DNA of 64,000 nucleotides from Alloscardovia macacae (GCF_002259705.1 NZ_MWWT01000002.1:1-64000), one strand, 5' to 3'. Positions 35,482 through 43,604 are shown, counted from the stretch's first letter. The notes: a model not told the origin generated them from the letters alone. A program made the numbers and translations.

Positions 35482-35491
35482 TCTCCTGATG

Positions 35492-35532
35492 ATAAGGGGC
35501 GGAACTTGAATGTGTTCCGCCCCTTATTTTTT
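35492..35532 (+). terminator. Strong rho-independent terminator of the cyclophilin gene
   Basis: ATAAGGGGCGGAAC pairs perfectly with GTTCCGCCCCTTAT around an 8-base loop and is followed by T6. The T-run is also the beginning of the next inverted repeat. Confidence 0.95.
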
Positions 35533-35592
35533 GCTAAACGGCGCATTTTATGAGGTATGAATCTCATAAAATGCGCCGTTTGACAAAAAGTA
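35527..35592. repeat. Inverted repeat, family B
   Basis: Left arm 35527-35554 and right arm 35563-35592; the inner 20 or so pairs (AACGGCGCATTTTATGAG) are perfect and TTTTTG continues outward with mismatches. The TTTTTGCT...CGGCGCATTTT pattern recurs at 39873-39940. It sits between the convergent cyclophilin and araA genes. Confidence 0.85.
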
Positions 35593-35652
35593 CGCGGATC
35601 ACCGCCACCTACGCACAGGCCGACCCCGAAAGAGGACGAATTGACCTTCAGC

Positions 35653-37161
35653 CTAGAAGTGCTCGTTCAGACGGTAGAAGACGTCGCTGACGCGCAGATT
35701 CGTCTCAAACTGAGCCGGCGTCGTATTCTCGTCGATCACAGCCAGCTCCACGCCTGCGATGCGCGCGAAGTCCTCCCACGCCTCACGGCCCACCGTCGTG
35801 GTCATGCAGGTGTGATGCGCCGCGCCTGCCAGCAGCCAGCACTGCGTGGCCGCCTTCAAGCTCGGACGAGGCTCCCAGAGCGCACGCGCAGTAGGCAGGT
35901 TCGGCAGATCATGATCTGGCTCTACCACGTCCACCACGTTCATTACGAGGCGGAAACGCTCACGCACGTCGCTCATGGCGATGACCACAGCATCCTTCTT
36001 CGGCGTGGCCGTAAAGACGAGGCGCACAGGATCTTCCTTCCCGCCGATGCCCAGCGGATGAATCTCCAGGCGAGCCTTTCCATCCGTCTTCAGCGTAGGC
36101 GATACCTCAAGCATGTGGGCACCGAGAATCTTCTCCTTACCTGGCACGAGGTTATAGGAGTAATCCTCCATAAGCGAGCAGCCGCCCTCCAAGCCGTAGC
36201 CCATGACGTTACCGATGCGCACGAGCATAGCGGTCTTCCAGTCGCCCTCTGCAGAGAAGCCATAGCCATCCGCCATGAGGCGCTGAACTCCCACGCCTGG
36301 AAGCTGACGCAGAGCGCCGAGATCTTCGAAGTTATCCACAGCCACGGTGGCACCCACTTCGTCGAGCATGTCGCGCATACCAAGCTCTTCCTGAGCAGCC
36401 ACATACAGGGACTCGTAGCGCTCGCCGAGCAGCTCCGGCGCCACGTCGTACTCCTGCTTATACTCTTCGATCAGAGCCTCGACGCGCTCCTTCGACACAG
36501 CGTTCACATGCTCCACGAGTTCGTTCACCGGCCAAGTGTTTACCGAAGCGCCGAAGACGCGCTCTGCCTCGGTCTTATCCCCTTCGGTGACGGCCACGTT
36601 ACGCATGTTATCACCCCAGCGCATCACCTTCATGGTGTTTGCTGCATCCCAGCCAGCGCAGGCGCGCGTCCACACGCCGATGCGCTCTGCCACCTCAGGA
36701 TCGGTGTAGTGACCCACCACGATCTTACGAGGGATGCCCAGACGCGTGACGATGTATCCGAACTCGCGGTCACCGTGTGCCGCCTGATTCAGGTTCATGA
36801 AGTCCATATCCATGTCCTGCCATGGAATCTCCTCATGATGCTGCGTGTTCAGCTGCAGAAGTGGCTTCTTCAGCTCGTTCAGGCCGCGAATCCACATCTT
36901 CGCTGGGCTGAAGGTGTGCATCCATGCGATGACGCCGATGCACTCGGGCGCCGCGCTGGCCGCCTGCATGAACTGCTTAATGGAGTCCGAGTCCTTCAGC
37001 GTCGGCTTGAGTACGAGCTTCACCGGAATGGATGGGCTGGCGTCCAGCGTATCCACGATCTCGCGAGACTGCTGGGCTACCTGCTTGAGCGTCTCTTCAC
37101 CATACAGGTCCTGCGAGCCTACCGCGAACCAGATTTCTTTTCCTTCGAATGGGTTCTTCAT
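35653..37161 (-). CDS. araA: L-arabinose isomerase
   Basis: A 502-residue enzyme converting L-arabinose to L-ribulose. It begins [30 protein letters not shown], characteristic of AraA, and has the metal/active-site segments [63 protein letters not shown] and [13 protein letters not shown]. Length is normal. It is the last gene of araB-araD-araA, 24 bp after araD. A CAATT-motif copy (GGTCAATTCGTCC in the gene's sense) follows its stop. Confidence 0.96.
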   Translation of the reverse strand: MKNPFEGKEIWFAVGSQDLYGEETLKQVAQQSREIVDTLDASPSIPVKLVLKPTLKDSDSIKQFMQAASAAPECIGVIAWMHTFSPAKMWIRGLNELKKPLLQLNTQHHEEIPWQDMDMDFMNLNQAAHGDREFGYIVTRLGIPRKIVVGHYTDPEVAERIGVWTRACAGWDAANTMKVMRWGDNMRNVAVTEGDKTEAERVFGASVNTWPVNELVEHVNAVSKERVEALIEEYKQEYDVAPELLGERYESLYVAAQEELGMRDMLDEVGATVAVDNFEDLGALRQLPGVGVQRLMADGYGFSAEGDWKTAMLVRIGNVMGYGLEGGCSLMEDYSYNLVPGKEKILGAHMLEVSPTLKTDGKARLEIHPLGIGGKEDPVRLVFTATPKKDAVVIAMSDVRERFRLVMNVVDVVEPDHDLPNLPTARALWEPRPSLKAATQCWLLAGAAHHTCMTTTVGREAWEDFARIAGVELAVIDENTTPAQFETNLRVSDVFYRLNEHF

Positions 37162-37185
37162 CGAATATCCTTTCTTGTGTAAATT

Positions 37186-37878
37186 TTAATGCTGGCCGTA
37201 CACGTTCTGATAGCGGTCGTTCAGCTTATCGATGTCCGCCTGTGGGATAGGGATGACGCCGCCGAGCATGTGTGCAGCCCACACGGTGTGTGCCACTTCC
37301 TCGGTCATGGCCGCGGCCTTCACCGCTGCTTCTGCATCCTTACCGATGGTAAATGGCCCGTGATTCTGCATGAGCACGGCTGGAGACTTCGGATACTTCT
37401 TCAGCGTCTCCACCACGCCCTCGCCGATGGCTTCCGAACCGATGAGGCGGAATGGCCCCACTGGCACTTCCCCACCGAACTCATCTCCCATCATAGTCAG
37501 CGCGCATGGAATGTTCTTTCCCGTGGCTGCCCAGGCCGTGGCATACGTGGAGTGCGTGTGTACCACACCGTAGACGTCTGGCATGTGACGGTAGATGTAC
37601 GCGTGCGAGGCTGTGTCCGAGGATGGCGAGGCCGAGCCGTCCACCACGTTTCCGTCGAGGTCGCACACCACCATGCTGGCTGGCGTGAGGTATTCGTAGC
37701 GCAGGCCGGATGGCTTGATGACCATGAGATCTGCGGTCTTCAGGCGCTGCGAGACGTTCCCCGCGGTCCACACCACGAGATTCCACTTGAGCAGCTGGTC
37801 GTGCAGGCTCGCGACGATTTCGCGGACCTGCTTCACCTCAGCGCGCGTTTCTTCTGAGTAATCTGCTAATGTAGCCAT
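37186..37878 (-). CDS. araD: L-ribulose-5-phosphate 4-epimerase
   Basis: A 230-residue class II aldolase-fold, zinc-dependent epimerase producing D-xylulose 5-phosphate. Typical motifs: WTAGNVSQRLKTADLMVIKPSGLRYE, DTASHAYIYRHMPDVYGVVHTHSTYATAWAATGKNIP with the zinc histidines, and LMQNHGPFTIGKDAEAAVKAAAMTEEVA. Complete in length. The gap to araB is 18 bp, consistent with one mRNA. Confidence 0.95.
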   Translation of the reverse strand: MATLADYSEETRAEVKQVREIVASLHDQLLKWNLVVWTAGNVSQRLKTADLMVIKPSGLRYEYLTPASMVVCDLDGNVVDGSASPSSDTASHAYIYRHMPDVYGVVHTHSTYATAWAATGKNIPCALTMMGDEFGGEVPVGPFRLIGSEAIGEGVVETLKKYPKSPAVLMQNHGPFTIGKDAEAAVKAAAMTEEVAHTVWAAHMLGGVIPIPQADIDKLNDRYQNVYGQH

Positions 37879-37896
37879 GTTTTCTCCTGTACTTCT

Positions 37897-39597
37897 TTAT
37901 TTCGTTTCGAGGTCTATCGTATCGACGGCCGCGCGTTCTACCGGCAGCGCCTGCTTAAAGCGCGCGAAGAAGTCCTGGAATCCCGCGACGTCCTGTTCCT
38001 GTGGAGTTTCGGTCGTGTACCGTGCGTGCGCGAAGACCTGCTTATCCAGATATTCTGCCAATTCTTCCTCTGCATGACCGGTATACTCGGCGAGCACGGC
38101 CATACCCCACGCTCCGCCTTCTGCTGCGGTACTCATGACGCGGATAGGGGCATTAAACGCTGCGGCGAGGATACGCTGTGCCACCACGGGAGTAGTAAAG
38201 ATGCCACCATGTCCCACGAGAGAGTCCACGCGCACGTCCTCATCCTTCGTCATCACATCCATGCCCACCGTTACTGGTGCAAAGGCAGAGAACAGCTGTG
38301 CACGCATGAAATTGGCCAAAGACATGTGCGCCTGCGGACCGCGCGCGAAGACCGGACGTCCCTCAGCAAGTCCCACGAGGAACTCGCCCGAGTAGAAGCA
38401 GTAATTCAGCAGGCCGCCCGCGTTCGCCTCGCCGGACTCATCGTCCAGCGCCGCATTAAACAGCGTGGCATACAGCTCAGCGTCGGACATCTGCACGCCA
38501 GCCGCCCGCGTAAAGTCACGGAATAAGCTCACCCACGCGTTTAAGTCCGACGTAAAATTATTCGCATGGCTCATGCCTGCGAGGTCGCCCGCCGGCGTGG
38601 TCACCACATCCACTTCCGGATGCAGCGCCTTCAGCTTATCTTCGAGCACGACCATAGCGAAAATGGACGTGCCAGCCGAGACGTTACCCGTACGCACGCG
38701 TACCGAATTCGTGGCCACCATGCCCGTACCCGCATCTCCCTCAGGAGGAGCCAGGACAGAGCCAGCCTCCAGCGTACCCGTCGGATCGAGCAGAAGCGCA
38801 CCCGCCTGCGTAAGCGTGCCCGCATTCTGTCCTGCCACGAGAACTTCCGGCAGAATCTCACGAATACTCCACGTCTGCTGCTGAACGAGTGGCAGATTCT
38901 CGAACTTTTCGAGGAACTCCTCATCATACGTATGCGTGTGCGGGTCGATAGGGAACATGCCCGAAGCATCCCCCACGCCCAGAACCTTACGTCCCGTCAA
39001 CTGCCAGTGCACATACCCGGCCAGAGTAGTAATGTAGTCGATGCGATTCGTATGCTCCTCATCATCGAGAAGTGCCTGGTAAAGGTGTGCGATGGACCAG
39101 CGTTCCGGGATATTAAACTGGAACAGCTGCGAAAGCTCTTCATGCGCCGCATGCGTATTCGTATTCCGCCACGTGCGGAACGGCACGAGAAGCTCGTCCG
39201 CCTTACTGAAGGCGAGGTAGCCGTGCATCATGGCCGAGAAGCCCATGCGCGCGATGCGGGTGAGTGGGGTGTTATATATGGCCTCGACCTGCGCAGCCAG
39301 CTTCGCATACGCATCCTGCACACCTGCCCACACTTCCTCGAGGCTGTATGTCCACAAACCATCCTCGAGGTGATTTTCCCACGCATGGTCGCCCTGCGCG
39401 AGGGTATGGAACTGCTGGTCGATGAGCACTGCCTTAATGCGGGTCGATCCGAACTCGATGCCGAGGGATACTGCGCCCTGGGCGATGGCCTGGGCCGTCT
39501 GGGCCGCCTGGGCTACCTGGGCCGGCGTGGTGGCCGGGGTGATGGCCGGGGTCTGCGGTGTTTGCGGTGTCGGTGATGTCGCTGATGTCGCTGTCAT
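37897..39597 (-). CDS. araB: Ribulokinase/FGGY-family carbohydrate kinase (AraB)
   Basis: A 566-residue kinase. From about residue 45 it reads GIEFGSTRIKAVLIDQQFHTLAQGDHAWENHLEDGLWTYSLEEVWAGVQDAY, the FGGY N-terminal phosphate loop, and later GVQMSDAELYATLFNAALDDESGEANAGGLLNYCFYSGEF and GGIFTTPVVAQRILAAAFNAPI. Gene context with araD and araA makes L-ribulokinase the best call. The first 40 residues are an added Pro/Thr/Ala/Gln repeat (TPQTPAITPATTPAQVAQ) not found in the enzyme core. Confidence 0.9.
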   Translation of the reverse strand: MTATSATSPTPQTPQTPAITPATTPAQVAQAAQTAQAIAQGAVSLGIEFGSTRIKAVLIDQQFHTLAQGDHAWENHLEDGLWTYSLEEVWAGVQDAYAKLAAQVEAIYNTPLTRIARMGFSAMMHGYLAFSKADELLVPFRTWRNTNTHAAHEELSQLFQFNIPERWSIAHLYQALLDDEEHTNRIDYITTLAGYVHWQLTGRKVLGVGDASGMFPIDPHTHTYDEEFLEKFENLPLVQQQTWSIREILPEVLVAGQNAGTLTQAGALLLDPTGTLEAGSVLAPPEGDAGTGMVATNSVRVRTGNVSAGTSIFAMVVLEDKLKALHPEVDVVTTPAGDLAGMSHANNFTSDLNAWVSLFRDFTRAAGVQMSDAELYATLFNAALDDESGEANAGGLLNYCFYSGEFLVGLAEGRPVFARGPQAHMSLANFMRAQLFSAFAPVTVGMDVMTKDEDVRVDSLVGHGGIFTTPVVAQRILAAAFNAPIRVMSTAAEGGAWGMAVLAEYTGHAEEELAEYLDKQVFAHARYTTETPQEQDVAGFQDFFARFKQALPVERAAVDTIDLETK

Positions 39598-39693
39598 GCC
39601 GCCTCTCTTTCACTGCGTTGTGTCGTACGTCTTTCGTCGTTCACGTGGTTTTATGCGTGCGGAATTCTGCCGGTTCTGGCATCTTCTGACACA

Positions 39694-39745
39694 AAATGTG
39701 AACGTTCACATTTCTAATTATACTCGAGCAGCGGCGTTTGTGCAA
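39694..39745 (-). promoter_or_regulatory. araB promoter with LacI-type operator
   Basis: On the minus strand: -35 TTGCAC (39745-39740), 17-bp spacer, -10 TATAAT (39722-39717), then the perfect palindrome AATGTGAACGTTCACATT within 39694-39713 across the start site. The LacI-family gene lies about 370 bp upstream. Repressor binding here would block initiation or early elongation. Confidence 0.82.
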
Positions 39746-39817
39746 GTTCATCGACGGGGCGAGGGTGGGGAGGGGCGCGGGTGAGGGCTGTCTATGCCGC
39801 TGCTGATGCAAAAAAAG

Positions 39818-39839
39818 CGACTTTTCTTGAAGTTCGTCG
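39818..39839. repeat. Single arm of family A inverted repeat
   Basis: The 22-bp arm containing TTTTCTTGAAGTTCGTCG is identical to 11091-11112, and the following AAAAAATCATT also matches sequence at other copies. No partner arm is found nearby, so this is a half-element or a remnant. Confidence 0.8.
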
Positions 39840-39872
39840 AAAAAATCATTTCGGAGGCTTCGAACCGTTCAG

Positions 39873-39940
39873 TACTTTTTGCTGATCGGCGCATTTTCAC
39901 CCTGCCCAGCCGCCAAAAATGCGCCGAATAGCAAAAAGTA
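39873..39940. repeat. Inverted repeat, family B
   Basis: TACTTTTTGCT-GA-TCGGCGCATTTT (39873-39897) pairs with the complement at 39915-39940, with a two-base mismatch in the arm. Spacer 17 bp. Same pattern as 35527-35592. Confidence 0.85.
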
Positions 39941-39983
39941 GCACACTCCTGCGTGCCAGTACAGCAATCAGAGCACGTGTTCC

Positions 39984-40039
39984 TTGCGAGTTATTCCACT
40001 TTAAGCCCCATGACGGATGAAAAGTGGAATAACTCGCAA
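39984..40039. repeat. Inverted repeat, family D
   Basis: TTGCGAGTTATTCCACTTT (39984-40002) and its exact complement (40021-40039), 19-bp perfect arms with an 18-bp spacer. Shares GTTATTCCACTTT with 10929-10993. Confidence 0.85.
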
Positions 40040-40116
40040 AATACTGCGGCCTCTGCCCCGGCCAGTCACAGCCGAACCCAGACCCCAGCAGGCCCCAGCC
40101 CAGCCCACCCGGGCCC

Positions 40117-41295
40117 CTACCGAGTAGACGCCCGCAGCACCACCTGCGGCTGCACCATATACACGCAGTCCAGCTTCTCCGAGGCCACAAGTTCTACAGA
40201 ATCTTCATCCTCGTCAGTCGAATACTCCAGCATATCCAGCACGAGCTGCATAGCTGTGGATCCTACACGCTCATAGTTCGGATTTACTGTGGTCAGAGGC
40301 GGTACGAGACTCTCCGTGCCTGGCATGTCATCATATCCCACGATGCACACATCGTCCGGCACGCGCAGCCCCGCTTCGAGCACCGCTCGGCGCGCACCCA
40401 TGGCAAGCAGATCATTCGCCGCCCAGAACGCCACGCGTCCCGACTCTACCGACTCCGACTCCACCGACTCCGGCTCTCCCGGCTCGCCTGCACCGCCCGG
40501 CTCCCCTAGCACCCCCAGCGCACCCGCATCGCCAAAGGCCCCCCGCGCCAGCAGCGCCCCCACGCGATCATACGCATTCGTGCTCACCCAGTCATTCATC
40601 TCGAGCACGGTCACAGACAGGCCAGCCCCCACGCACGCCCTCTCGCAGGCAGCCCGCCGCGTAAAGGCATCGCGCCACTGCTGTGGTCCATCGAGGTAGT
40701 ACACGTGCGTCACCCCCGACGCAGCCAGCACCCCCGAGACAGCCTCAGACGCCTCGTCCTGATCAGTCGAAACGAATTTCACACGCGCAGCGTCGAAGCG
40801 CCGCGATTCAAGGTCTTGCAGCCCTTCTGCCGCCGTGATAATGACGTGCGGCACGCGCACACGGCCACTATTATCCAGCGCCAGCGTCACCATCGCCTCC
40901 GTCGGCGCCACGATGACCACGGCTTCCACCCCGAGTTTGATAAAGTTTTCTTCCACATCCGCGAAGTCCGCCGGATTCAGCCGCGCTTCGTCCACCGTGG
41001 CTACGCACACGTACAGTCCGCGACTGCGCGCCATGGATTCGATGGCAGCGATGGTCAGCAGAGGGCCAGAATACTGGGTTTGCGAGGCGATGACGCCTAT
41101 CATGCGTGTGCGCTGAGATTTGAGCGACTGCGCAGACAGATTCGGCCGGTAACCGAGCTGCGCGATGACGTCCTGCACCTTCTGCCGCGTGCTGTCGCGC
41201 ACGAGTGGCGAGTTATTAATGACGCGGGACACCGTTTGATACGAGACGCCGGCTGCCTTAGCCACGTCTACCATCGACACTTTACTTTCGCTCAT
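40117..41295 (-). CDS. LacI-family transcriptional repressor, probable arabinose regulator
   Basis: A 392-residue repressor. The N-terminal helix-turn-helix and hinge read MVDVAKAAGVSYQTVSRVINNSPLVRDSTRQKVQDVIAQLGYRPNLSAQSL, the LacI signature. The rest is a periplasmic-binding-protein-like sensor (MIGVIASQTQYSGPLLTIAAIESMARSRG; DDVCIVGYDDMPGTESLVPPLTTVNPN). Around residues 252-285 the sensor is interrupted by Gly/Ala/Pro/Glu repeats (GEPGGAGEPGEPESVESESVES). Its position beside araB and the operator in between suggest control of araBDA. The ATG lies seven bases after a good -10, so the mRNA may be leaderless. Confidence 0.85.
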   Translation of the reverse strand: MSESKVSMVDVAKAAGVSYQTVSRVINNSPLVRDSTRQKVQDVIAQLGYRPNLSAQSLKSQRTRMIGVIASQTQYSGPLLTIAAIESMARSRGLYVCVATVDEARLNPADFADVEENFIKLGVEAVVIVAPTEAMVTLALDNSGRVRVPHVIITAAEGLQDLESRRFDAARVKFVSTDQDEASEAVSGVLAASGVTHVYYLDGPQQWRDAFTRRAACERACVGAGLSVTVLEMNDWVSTNAYDRVGALLARGAFGDAGALGVLGEPGGAGEPGEPESVESESVESGRVAFWAANDLLAMGARRAVLEAGLRVPDDVCIVGYDDMPGTESLVPPLTTVNPNYERVGSTAMQLVLDMLEYSTDEDEDSVELVASEKLDCVYMVQPQVVLRASTR

Positions 41296-41302
41296 ACGCT
41301 CC

Positions 41303-41331
41303 AGACTACACTACTGCCCGCGTTATGTTAA
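41303..41331 (-). promoter_or_regulatory. Promoter of the LacI-family gene; predicted leaderless mRNA
   Basis: Minus strand: -35 TTAACA (41331-41326), 17-bp spacer, -10 TAGTCT (41308-41303), then seven bases to the ATG. It lies partly within the 3' end of rnhB. Confidence 0.6.
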
Positions 41332-41985
41332 ATGCCACGTGAGTCTATGGTACGGCGTCACGCCGTTCTCGCGTATGGCCGCGCGATGCTGCGCCGTCCC
41401 GTACCCCTTATTTTTCGCCCAACCGTACGCGCTCCATTCCGGATGCGCCGCGGCGAGCTCGTCCATCTGCCGGTCGCGCGTGACTTTCGCGTACACGCTG
41501 GCGGCCGCCACGCTCGCGCAGCTACCGTCCGCTTTAATCCGCGTGACCACGCGCGGCGTGAAGCTCAGTTCCGGCGCGTCCAGCATGCTCAGCGCCGGCG
41601 TGATGTAGTCGTGCGGACCGTCCAGAATAATGGTTGCTTCTTCTATGGCCAATTCTTCCGCCACCGTATGAATCGCCTTCAGCGCTGCGATGCCCAGGCA
41701 TGCGGAGATGCCCCACTCATCGATCTCTTCGTTCGTACACTCACCCACCGCGAGAGCGCGAGCGAAGGAGCGGAGAGGTTCCATGAGCGCTTCGCGACGC
41801 TTCGGACTCAGCTGCTTCGAGTCTTTCAAGTCTGAAGGAATATCCGAGCCGATGTCGTCTGCCCGAAATGCTGCAGCACCGAGAGTAACAGGACCTGCGA
41901 GGCATCCTCGCCCCACTTCATCCAGTCCCAGTATCCACTGTGCTCCAGCAGCCACGAGCTCAGTCTCTAGCTCCCAGTTCGGCAC
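41323..41985 (-). CDS. rnhB: Ribonuclease HII
   Basis: A 220-residue nuclease removing ribonucleotides from DNA. The start is GTG at 41985, overlapping the last base of the lepB stop (TAGTG), so translation is coupled. The catalytic acidic residues are in ILGLDEVGRGCLAGPVTLGA (the DE pair) and ILDGPHDYITP; also KADGSCASVAAASVYAKVTRDRQMDELA, a type 2 RNase H block, and the terminal WAKNKGYGTAQHRAAI. Order lepB-rnhB is common in actinobacteria. Confidence 0.94.
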   Translation of the reverse strand: MPNWELETELVAAGAQWILGLDEVGRGCLAGPVTLGAAAFRADDIGSDIPSDLKDSKQLSPKRREALMEPLRSFARALAVGECTNEEIDEWGISACLGIAALKAIHTVAEELAIEEATIILDGPHDYITPALSMLDAPELSFTPRVVTRIKADGSCASVAAASVYAKVTRDRQMDELAAAHPEWSAYGWAKNKGYGTAQHRAAIRENGVTPYHRLTWHLT

Positions 41986-42872
41986 TAAAGCCCCACGCTT
42001 TCGAAGACAGCACGGCCATTATTTAGCGTCTTCCAGTCGGCATACGGCCAGAAGACGGCCATGCCTATTCCTGTGATGGAGCTGAAGCGCACACAGCCAG
42101 AATTTCCATCGTTTAAGTGATAGCGCGAATCGGCAGAATTGGCCCTATTATCTCCGAGAACGAAAACGCTGCCAGCCGGAACCGTCACACTGAACGCCTG
42201 CTCGGACGGCTGAACGCCGGACTTGAGGTACGCGCTCTCGTCGAGGGCCACGCCGTTCACTGTCACGGGCGCGCCGTGTCCTTCCGAGGCGACGACGTCT
42301 CCCGGCATGCCGATGAGGCGCTTGACGAGGTAATTCTTCCCGCTGCCAATGCCGAAATTATGCGTGGCGCTGGCCGCAGCTTCGATGGTACTTTCGCTCA
42401 GCCAGTGCGAGTCATCCGAGAAGACGATGACGTCTCCGCGCTGCAGGCTCTGCGCACTCACGCCGATGTTCCGCGTGATGATGCGGTCGCCCACCATGAG
42501 TGTGTTCTCCATGGAACCGGATGGAATGATAAATAAGCCGAAGACGACGAAACGGAGGACGAGCAGTACGACGAGCGGGACGATGAAGTAGAGGGTAAAG
42601 TCCAGTGCATTCAGAACGCGGCGGTCGCGTTTGGTCAAGATTCTTTCTCCAGTGCTGTGGTGAGGAATGTAATCTACTGATGCTGCCCATTCGAATGGCT
42701 CGCGGGTTTGCTCCGCCTCACGCTTCGCTTTTTCTCTGAGCGAGCGGCGTGATTCATACTGGCGCACCTGGCGCGTCGGGTGTGCCTTATGCGGGCGCAG
42801 CGTCTCCTCGGCGCTCCAGCGCATCTGGGCGCGGCGCTTCGATGAGGATGCTCTACGCGGCTGATTCGTCAT
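41985..42872 (-). CDS. lepB: Type I signal peptidase
   Basis: 295 residues from ATG 42872; an upstream open extension overlaps the rplS terminator and is rejected. A 90-residue basic cytoplasmic N-terminus precedes one membrane helix (FTLYFIVPLVVLLVLRFVVFGLF). The nucleophile is Ser120 in IPSGSMENTLMVGDR; the general-base Lys is in KNYLVKRLIGMPGDVV, and box E is FVLGDNRANSADSRYH. It cleaves secretory signal peptides. Preceded by rplS and followed by rnhB. Confidence 0.93.
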   Translation of the reverse strand: MTNQPRRASSSKRRAQMRWSAEETLRPHKAHPTRQVRQYESRRSLREKAKREAEQTREPFEWAASVDYIPHHSTGERILTKRDRRVLNALDFTLYFIVPLVVLLVLRFVVFGLFIIPSGSMENTLMVGDRIITRNIGVSAQSLQRGDVIVFSDDSHWLSESTIEAAASATHNFGIGSGKNYLVKRLIGMPGDVVASEGHGAPVTVNGVALDESAYLKSGVQPSEQAFSVTVPAGSVFVLGDNRANSADSRYHLNDGNSGCVRFSSITGIGMAVFWPYADWKTLNNGRAVFESVGL

Positions 42873-42910
42873 GTCAGTAGCCTTAAGTCTCTGGCGTGTC
42901 TGGATACGAA

Positions 42911-42938
42911 GGACACCCGAGGCAAGCCCCGGGTGTCC
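42911..42938 (-). terminator. Terminator/attenuator between rplS and lepB
   Basis: GGACACCCG (42911-42919) pairs with CGGGTGTCC (42930-42938), a perfect 9-bp stem, 15 bp after the rplS stop and 39 bp before the lepB start. Only a short TTCGT follows on the minus strand, so partial readthrough into lepB is likely. Confidence 0.7.
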
Positions 42939-42952
42939 CATGCATAGCTATG

Positions 42953-43315
42953 TTACTTAGCAGAGTTATCGCGGCGCTCAGCGATACGTGCTGCCTTACC
43001 GCGCAGGTTACGCAGGTAGTACAGCTTCGCACGGCGGACCTTACCCTTACGAACGAGCTCTACAGAGTCGATCGATGGGGAGTGCAGTGGGAAGCGACGT
43101 TCCACACCCACACCGAAGGAGATCTTACGCACGAGGAAGGTCTCGCGCAGTCCTGCACCCTGGCGAGCGATAACCACGCCCTGGAATGCCTGAATACGGG
43201 AGTTATTACCTTCCTGAATCTTTACGTTCACCTTAACGGTGTCGCCAGGACGGAACTCTGGGATGGAGTCAGCAGCCTTCAGCTGCTTGGCTTCAAATGC
43301 TTCTATAGCGTTCAT
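42953..43315 (-). CDS. rplS: 50S ribosomal protein L19
   Basis: A 120-residue ribosomal protein: [66 protein letters not shown] is the L19 pattern, ending in [21 protein letters not shown] use the ATG at 43315, the normal length; an in-frame upstream extension is leader RNA. It is preceded by about 180 nt of structured leader. Confidence 0.97.
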   Translation of the reverse strand: MNAIEAFEAKQLKAADSIPEFRPGDTVKVNVKIQEGNNSRIQAFQGVVIARQGAGLRETFLVRKISFGVGVERRFPLHSPSIDSVELVRKGKVRRAKLYYLRNLRGKAARIAERRDNSAK

Positions 43316-43493
43316 GCTTAGCCTCATACGCCGCCACATATCAGCGTTAGGTCGGGGTCTTTTCCAGCATAAAGCGAAAAGACCACATGGATCTTCGTGA
43401 GTTTGCCCACGAAGCTGCCAGTCTGCTGCTGCCCGAGGGCGGCAGGCTAGACCTCCTGAGCAAGGCACCTATGTGGCGCTACCTCACTCGGCA
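43316..43493 (-). promoter_or_regulatory. Structured 5' leader of rplS, candidate autoregulatory RNA
   Basis: The leader between a probable start site near 43493 and the rplS ATG contains at least three perfect stems: CTGCC/GGCAG (43429-43433 with 43441-43445), CTTCGTG/CACGAAG (43393-43399 with 43408-43414) and GTCTTTTC/GAAAAGAC (43357-43364 with 43376-43383). Ribosomal protein genes are often controlled by such leaders; known L19 leaders are described in Firmicutes, and I cannot say this one is homologous. Confidence 0.5.
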
Positions 43494-43499
43494 TGTAAG

Positions 43500-43527
43500 A
43501 TTCTAGTCTACTCGGTTTCGTCTACAA
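43500..43527 (-). promoter_or_regulatory. Probable rplS promoter
   Basis: Minus strand: -35 TTGTAG (43527-43522), 16-bp spacer, -10 TAGAAT (43505-43500). The GTAGACTAGAA context recurs upstream of smpB and, in variant form, upstream of orn, the RluA-type gene and mntP. Confidence 0.55.
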
Positions 43528-43531
43528 AAGA

Positions 43532-43575
43532 CGACGGGTGTGTATCCGTGCGTGAAGCCAGATGCACACCCGTCG
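43532..43575 (-). terminator. Terminator of the FAD oxidoreductase gene
   Basis: CGACGGGTGTG (43532-43542) and CACACCCGTCG (43565-43575) form a perfect 11-bp stem; on the minus strand TCTTTTG follows. It lies about 30 bp after the stop of the oxidoreductase gene. Confidence 0.85.
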
Positions 43576-43604
43576 AGGGAAAATTGAGCTACAAAACCGA
43601 AAAA

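Larger units (their letters stand above)
39598..40116. other. araB-lacI intergenic region: promoter/operator plus three repeat elements
   Basis: No protein gene seen. From left to right: the araB promoter with its operator (39694-39745), a lone family A arm (39818-39839), a family B inverted repeat (39873-39940) and a family D inverted repeat (39984-40039). The last 75 bp before the LacI stop are C-rich. This is the densest repeat cluster in the window. Confidence 0.7.
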
